A DNA stretch of 64,000 nt. It comes from Marihabitans asiaticum (GTDB lineage: Bacteria; Actinomycetota; Actinomycetes; Actinomycetales; Dermatophilaceae). The position numbers were made by a program, and so were the translations under genes. The notes under the pieces are model-generated. The model was not told where the DNA came from, made no database searches, and saw only the letters and a program-made list of their open reading frames with translations. The stretch covers positions 1 to 64,000 of the forward strand of contig NZ_VIUW01000002.1 of NCBI RefSeq assembly GCF_007828725.1, given 5' to 3'. Shown one piece after another: positions 60,129 to 64,000 of this stretch. How positions within the stretch are numbered: the first letter of the stretch is position 1; each line of letters begins with the position of its first letter.

Positions 60129-61898
60129 ATGGCCATCAGCAAAGTCCTCATCGCCAACCGGGGCGAGATCGCCGTCCGGATCGCCCGAGCCTGCAAGGAC
60201 CACGGCATCGCGTCGGTCGCCGTGTACGCCGAGCCGGACCGCGACGCCCTGCACGTCAAGGTCGCCGACGAGGCCTACGCGCTCGGCGGCACCACGCCCG
60301 GGGACTCCTATCTGCTGCAGGACAAGCTGATCGAGGTGGCCAAGGAGTCCGGGGCGGACGCCGTGCATCCCGGCTACGGTTTCCTCGCCGAGAACGGCGA
60401 CTTCGCGAGCAAGGTCATCGACGCCGGGCTGGTCTGGATCGGCCCGGGCCCCCAGGCCATCGACAGTCTCGGCGACAAGGTCAAGGCCCGCCACATCGCG
60501 CTCAAGGCCGACGCCCCGCTGGTGCCCGGCACCAAGGACCCGGTCGACGGACCCGACGAGGTCGTCGCCTTCGCCGAGGAGCACGGGCTGCCCGTCGCGA
60601 TCAAAGCCGCCTACGGTGGTGGCGGTCGCGGCCTGAAGGTCGCCCGGACCACCGAGGAGATCCCCGAGCTCTACGAGTCCGCGGTCCGTGAGGCGGTCAC
60701 GGCGTTCGGCCGTGGCGAGTGCTTCGTCGAGCGCTTCCTCGACCACCCCCGGCACGTGGAGACCCAGTGCCTGGCCGACCAGCACGGCAACGTCGTCGTC
60801 GTCTCGACCCGAGACTGCTCCTTGCAGCGCCGCAACCAGAAGCTGGTCGAGGAGGCCCCGGCGCCCTTCCTCACCGAGGAGCAGCACACCGAGCTGCTGC
60901 GCGCGTCCAAGGCCATCCTCAAGGAGGCCGGCTACGTCGGTGCCGGCACCTGCGAGTTCCTCGTCGGGCCACAGGGCGACATCTCCTTCCTCGAGGTCAA
61001 CACCCGCCTTCAGGTCGAGCACCCGGTCAGCGAAGAGGTCACCGGCATCGACCTCGTCCGCGAGATGTTCCGGATCGCCGACGGCGAGCGCCTCGACTAC
61101 GACGACCCCGAGCCGCACGCCCACTCCATCGAGTTTCGGATCAACGGCGAGGACGCCGGCAAGGGCTTCATCCCCGCCCCGGGCACGGTCTCGCGCATGG
61201 TCGTCCCCCAGGGGCCAGGCGTGCGCTGGGACGCCGGCATCGTCGAGGGCGACACCGTCGCCGGTGCGTTCGACTCGATGATCGCCAAGCTCGTCGTCAC
61301 CGGGCGCACCCGTGAGCAGGCACTTGCCCGCTCGCGCCGTGCCCTCGAAGAGCTCGTCGTCGAGGGGATGCCTACCGTCGTCCCCTTCCACCGCAAGGTC
61401 GTCTCCGACCCCGCCTTCGCGCCCAGCGACCCGGACGAAGCCTTCGCCGTGCACACCCGCTGGATCGAGACCGAGATGGTCAACGACATCGAGCCCTACG
61501 CCGGCGAGATCGCCGAGGGACCCGACGCGGGCGAGCGGCAGCGCATCACCGTCGAGGTCGGTGGTCGGCGCCTGGACGTCGTCCTGCCCGCCGACCTCGC
61601 CGTCGGTGGCGGCGGCGGTGGGAAGAAGAAGGCCCCCAAGCGCAGCGGCGCCAAGAGCGGCGGCAGCGCGGTCTCCGGTGACTCCCTCACCGCGCCGATG
61701 CAGGGCACGATCGTCAAGGTGGCCGTCGAGGACGGTCAGACCGTGGCCGAGGGCGACCTCGTCGTCGTGCTCGAGGCGATGAAGATGGAGCAGCCGATCA
61801 CCGCCCACAAGGCGGGGACGATCTCCGGGCTCACCGCGGAGCAGGGCGGCACCGTGACCAACGGCGCGGTGCTCTGCGAGATCACCGACGCCGAGTAG
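60129..61898 (+). CDS. accA3: Acyl-CoA carboxylase alpha subunit (biotin carboxylase + BCCP)
   Basis: A 589-aa fusion that carboxylates its own biotin and serves the AccD subunits. Residues 1-450 are the biotin carboxylase: [51 protein letters not shown] (ATP loop) and [36 protein letters not shown] Gly/Lys-rich linker precedes the BCCP domain, with biotinyl-lysine K552 in [11 protein letters not shown] with TAGTGT 6 bases upstream. Its partners are AccD5/AccE5 at 41-43 kb and perhaps the second AccD at 46.5 kb; BirA at 40 kb would biotinylate it. Confidence 0.96.
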   Translation: MAISKVLIANRGEIAVRIARACKDHGIASVAVYAEPDRDALHVKVADEAYALGGTTPGDSYLLQDKLIEVAKESGADAVHPGYGFLAENGDFASKVIDAGLVWIGPGPQAIDSLGDKVKARHIALKADAPLVPGTKDPVDGPDEVVAFAEEHGLPVAIKAAYGGGGRGLKVARTTEEIPELYESAVREAVTAFGRGECFVERFLDHPRHVETQCLADQHGNVVVVSTRDCSLQRRNQKLVEEAPAPFLTEEQHTELLRASKAILKEAGYVGAGTCEFLVGPQGDISFLEVNTRLQVEHPVSEEVTGIDLVREMFRIADGERLDYDDPEPHAHSIEFRINGEDAGKGFIPAPGTVSRMVVPQGPGVRWDAGIVEGDTVAGAFDSMIAKLVVTGRTREQALARSRRALEELVVEGMPTVVPFHRKVVSDPAFAPSDPDEAFAVHTRWIETEMVNDIEPYAGEIAEGPDAGERQRITVEVGGRRLDVVLPADLAVGGGGGGKKKAPKRSGAKSGGSAVSGDSLTAPMQGTIVKVAVEDGQTVAEGDLVVVLEAMKMEQPITAHKAGTISGLTAEQGGTVTNGAVLCEITDAE

Positions 61899-61994
61899 CC
61901 CCCATCGCTCCCCTCGGGCGCGACGACCCCCCTTCGCTTCCTGAGGTGCGACGAAGGAGCCTCGACGGGAGACCCCGCAGACCAGCGGGCCGGG

Positions 61995-63398
61995 TCAGCT
62001 GTCGGTGGTGTGCAGCCGGCGGGCGGCCTCGGCGATCGATCCGGACAGCGACGGGTACACCGAGATCGTCGCGGACAGCTGGTCGACGGTCATTCTGTTC
62101 TGCACCGCGACGGCGATCGGGTAGATCAGCTCCGAGGCGCGCGGGGCGACGACGACCCCACCGACGACCGTGCCCGACCCTCGTGAGCTGTACAGCTTGA
62201 CGAACCCCTCGCGGATGCCGAGCATCTTCGCGCGCGGGTTCCGCGCCAACGGCAGATACACCTCGTCGACCGAGCTCTGCCCCTCGATCACCGCCTTGCT
62301 CCGGCCGACGGTGGCGATCTCGGGGTCGGTGAAGACGTTCGCGGCGATGGCGCGCAGTCGAAGGGGGGAGACGGCGTCGCCGAGCGCGTGCGCCATCGCG
62401 GTCCGGCCCTGCGCCGCCGCGACCGAGGCCAGGGCGAAGACGCCGGTGCAGTCGCCGGCGGCGTAGACCCCGCGCGCCGTGGTCCGCGAGACCTTGTCGA
62501 CGACGATATGCCCGGAGTCGGACAGCTCGACGCCGGCCTCCTCGAGGCCGATCCCCTGGGTCTGCGGTACGGCTCCGACCGCGATGAGGACGTGGCTGCC
62601 GTGCACGGTGCGCCCGTCGGTCAGGGTGACGCTCACCCCTTCGTCGGTTCGCTGCGCCGACTCCATCCGGGACCGGTTGAGCACGGTCATCCCCCTCCGC
62701 CGGAAGACGTCCTCGATGACCGCCGCGGCGTCCTGGTCCTCGCCGGGGAGCACGAGGTCGCGCGAGGACACCAGCGTGACCTTTGCCCCGAGGCCGAGCA
62801 TCCCCTGCGCGAGCTCGGCACCGGTGACACCGGACCCGACGACGATGAGGTGCTCCGGCAGCTCGGGGAGCTCGTAGATCTGCTGCCAGGTGAGGATCCG
62901 CTCGCCGTCCGGCTCTGCACCGGGCAGGACCCGAGGCGTCGCCCCGGTGGAGACGAGGACGAAGTCGGCCTCGATCCGCTCGTCGCCGTCGTCGGTGGTG
63001 GCGACGACGGCACCCGGCCCGTCGAGCCGGCCGGTGCCCTCGATGATCCGCACGCCGACGTCCCTCAGCTGGGTGGCGATGTCGCCGGACTGAGCCTTGG
63101 CGAGGTCGAGGACGCGGGTGTTGACCTCGTCGAGCACCGCCGTCGCGTCGGTGACCTGGTCACCCTCGTGGTCCGCGAGGTGCACGCCGAGATCGGCGGC
63201 CGTCTCCCACTCGTGCATGTAGTCGGCCGTGGCGATGAGGGTCTTGCTCGGCACGCAGTCGGTGAGCACCGCAGCGCCACCGATCCCGTCCCGGTCGACG
63301 AGCGTGACCTCGGCACCGAGCGAGGAGGCGACGAGCGCCGCCTCGTACCCGCCGGGGCCGCCGCCGAGGATCACCACAGAAGAGGTTCGAGAGATCAC
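61995..63398 (-). CDS. lpdA: LpdA-type flavoprotein disulfide reductase homologue (NAD(P)H quinone reductase)
   Basis: A 467-aa FAD protein of the dihydrolipoamide dehydrogenase superfamily: VVILGGGPGGYEAALVASSLGAEVTLVDRDGIGG at the N-terminus, LIVVGSGVTGAELAQGMLGLGAKVTLV for NAD(P), VYAAGDCTGVFALASVAAAQGR, and a C-terminal interface. The redox motif is GGAAVLTDCVPSK, so A43 replaces the first Cys of the usual pair and only C48 remains. M. tuberculosis LpdA (Rv3303c) has the same change and reduces quinones rather than disulfides. The start is GTG (63396-63398). It converges on accA3. Confidence 0.92.
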   Translation of the reverse strand: MISRTSSVVILGGGPGGYEAALVASSLGAEVTLVDRDGIGGAAVLTDCVPSKTLIATADYMHEWETAADLGVHLADHEGDQVTDATAVLDEVNTRVLDLAKAQSGDIATQLRDVGVRIIEGTGRLDGPGAVVATTDDGDERIEADFVLVSTGATPRVLPGAEPDGERILTWQQIYELPELPEHLIVVGSGVTGAELAQGMLGLGAKVTLVSSRDLVLPGEDQDAAAVIEDVFRRRGMTVLNRSRMESAQRTDEGVSVTLTDGRTVHGSHVLIAVGAVPQTQGIGLEEAGVELSDSGHIVVDKVSRTTARGVYAAGDCTGVFALASVAAAQGRTAMAHALGDAVSPLRLRAIAANVFTDPEIATVGRSKAVIEGQSSVDEVYLPLARNPRAKMLGIREGFVKLYSSRGSGTVVGGVVVAPRASELIYPIAVAVQNRMTVDQLSATISVYPSLSGSIAEAARRLHTTDS

Positions 63399-63472
63399 CC
63401 CACCATGAAACCACCTCCGTGGCCGGCCCCGACCTGCCCGGCCCGTAGCGACCCACGCGGTAGCCTGCAGCG

Positions 63473-64000
63473 ATGCCTGACCACGCCGCTGACGCCCCCA
63501 CCCCGAGCCTCGACGACCCGGCCACCGACCCCATGGACGTGGCGCGCGCCGCGGCCCGGGTCATCGCCGAGCGCACCGGGAGCGACACCCATGACGTCGC
63601 CCTCGTCCTCGGGTCGGGCTGGGGCGAGGCCGGAGACCTCATCGGCGAGACGCTCGCGACGATCGACAACACCGACGTGCCCGGCTTCGCCAGGGCCGCG
63701 GTCGCCGGGCACAGCGGCACGATGCGCTCGGTGGCGATCGGCGAGTCCGGGCGGCGGGCGCTGGTCTACGGCACCCGCACTCACTTCTACGAGGGGCGGG
63801 GGGTGCGCGCCGTCGTGCACGCGGTGCGCACGGCGGCGGCCGCTGGGTGCTCGACGGTCGTCCTGACCAACGGCTGCGGCGGCCTGCGCCCGGAATGGGC
63901 CCCGGGTACCCCGGTGCTCATCAGCGATCACCTCAACCTCACGGCGACCTCGCCGATCGAGGGCGCCCACTTCGTCGACCTCACCGACCTGTACAGCGGG
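63473..64000 (+). CDS. Purine nucleoside phosphorylase, 3' end beyond the window
   Basis: The first 176 codons of a class II (trimeric, human-like) purine nucleoside phosphorylase, which splits purine nucleosides with phosphate. After 20 variable residues come DVALVLGSGWGEAGDLIGE (phosphate loop), FARAAVAGHSGTMRSVAIGESGRRALVYGTRTHFYEGRGV and VVLTNGCGGLRPEWAPGTPVLISDHLNLTATSPI (purine-binding TNxxGG). The ATG has TAGCCT 6 bases upstream. In mycobacteria deoD is near lpdA at the same relative place. The frame stays open to the last base of the window, so it is truncated by the edge, not broken. Confidence 0.93.
   Translation, partial: MPDHAADAPTPSLDDPATDPMDVARAAARVIAERTGSDTHDVALVLGSGWGEAGDLIGETLATIDNTDVPGFARAAVAGHSGTMRSVAIGESGRRALVYGTRTHFYEGRGVRAVVHAVRTAAAAGCSTVVLTNGCGGLRPEWAPGTPVLISDHLNLTATSPIEGAHFVDLTDLYSG

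Noticed and set aside
61995-63398. Missing cysteine of LpdA as a mutation or sequencing error
   Set aside because: The mycobacterial LpdA orthologue has the same replacement, so it is a family trait, not damage.

Overview
The window is very GC-rich and densely coded on both strands. It carries clear Actinomycetota markers: mycothione reductase, a WhiB regulator, an acyl-CoA carboxylase epsilon subunit, a CofD/FbiA-like protein, an LpdA-type flavoprotein and many leaderless promoters. From memory, the core gene order matches the Mycobacterium tuberculosis stretch from about Rv3248c (sahH) to Rv3307 (deoD): pmm - DUF3499 - zincin-like - whiB2 - fbiA, then fadE25 - purE - purK - gtrA - birA - accD5 - accE5 - maf, then accA3, lpdA and a purine nucleoside phosphorylase. 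The non-mycobacterial gene content suggests a Micrococcales member of the Intrasporangiaceae/Janibacter type; that is inference. I saw no rRNA, tRNA, phage genes, transposase or CRISPR array, and no gene-free stretch longer than 300 bases.

Layout. 0-6.2 kb: ahcY, a DUF808 membrane protein, mycothione reductase, a Trm112-like protein, phosphomannomutase and DUF3499, all on the minus strand. 6.3-12.5 kb: a zincin-family protein without HExxH, DUF5719, a giant membrane glycosyltransferase, whiB2 and a degenerate FbiA-like protein. 12.5-20.5 kb: a six-gene minus-strand surface-glycan operon (GT-C membrane protein, GT2, GT4 fused to a methyltransferase-like domain, flippase-like protein, methyltransferase) ending in an AlkA-type glycosylase. 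20.5-28.9 kb: TIGR03089, a secreted protein with seven peptidoglycan-binding domains, succinyl-CoA:3-ketoacid CoA-transferase, a GT2, an LCP ligase and 3-hydroxybutyryl-CoA dehydrogenase. 29-32 kb: a sulfide/persulfide detoxification operon behind a pair of CsoR/CstR-like operators. 32-46.3 kb: conserved housekeeping block (fadE25, ugd, purEK, gtrA, a two-component system, a class III cyclase, birA, accD5/accE5, MOSC, DUF885, maf). 46.3-55.6 kb: a second acyl-CoA carboxylase/dehydrogenase pair, an AbiEi-nuclease gene bracketed by repeat arrays, a PfkB kinase, a MoxR/CoxE-like pair and PoxB. 55.8-64 kb: a response regulator with a histidine kinase fused in frame to DUF4173, an aldo/keto reductase, accA3, lpdA and a truncated purine nucleoside phosphorylase.

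Functional links. accA3, accD5, accE5 and birA together supply, biotinylate and run acyl-CoA carboxylase. scoAB and the 3-hydroxybutyryl-CoA dehydrogenase fit ketone-body/butyrate use. Phosphomannomutase, ugd, the glycan operon and the LCP protein fit sugar-nucleotide supply, assembly and attachment of a surface polymer.

The least explained features are sequence-level. The octamer CGAAGGGG/CCCCTTCG occurs about 60 times by eye (around one per kb), in genes and as inverted pairs that form hairpins. A 37-bp repeat beginning with that octamer forms four arrays (12 copies), one pair of which flanks the AbiEi-nuclease gene. About 15 genes have a TANNNT hexamer exactly 6-7 bases before the start codon and no Shine-Dalgarno.
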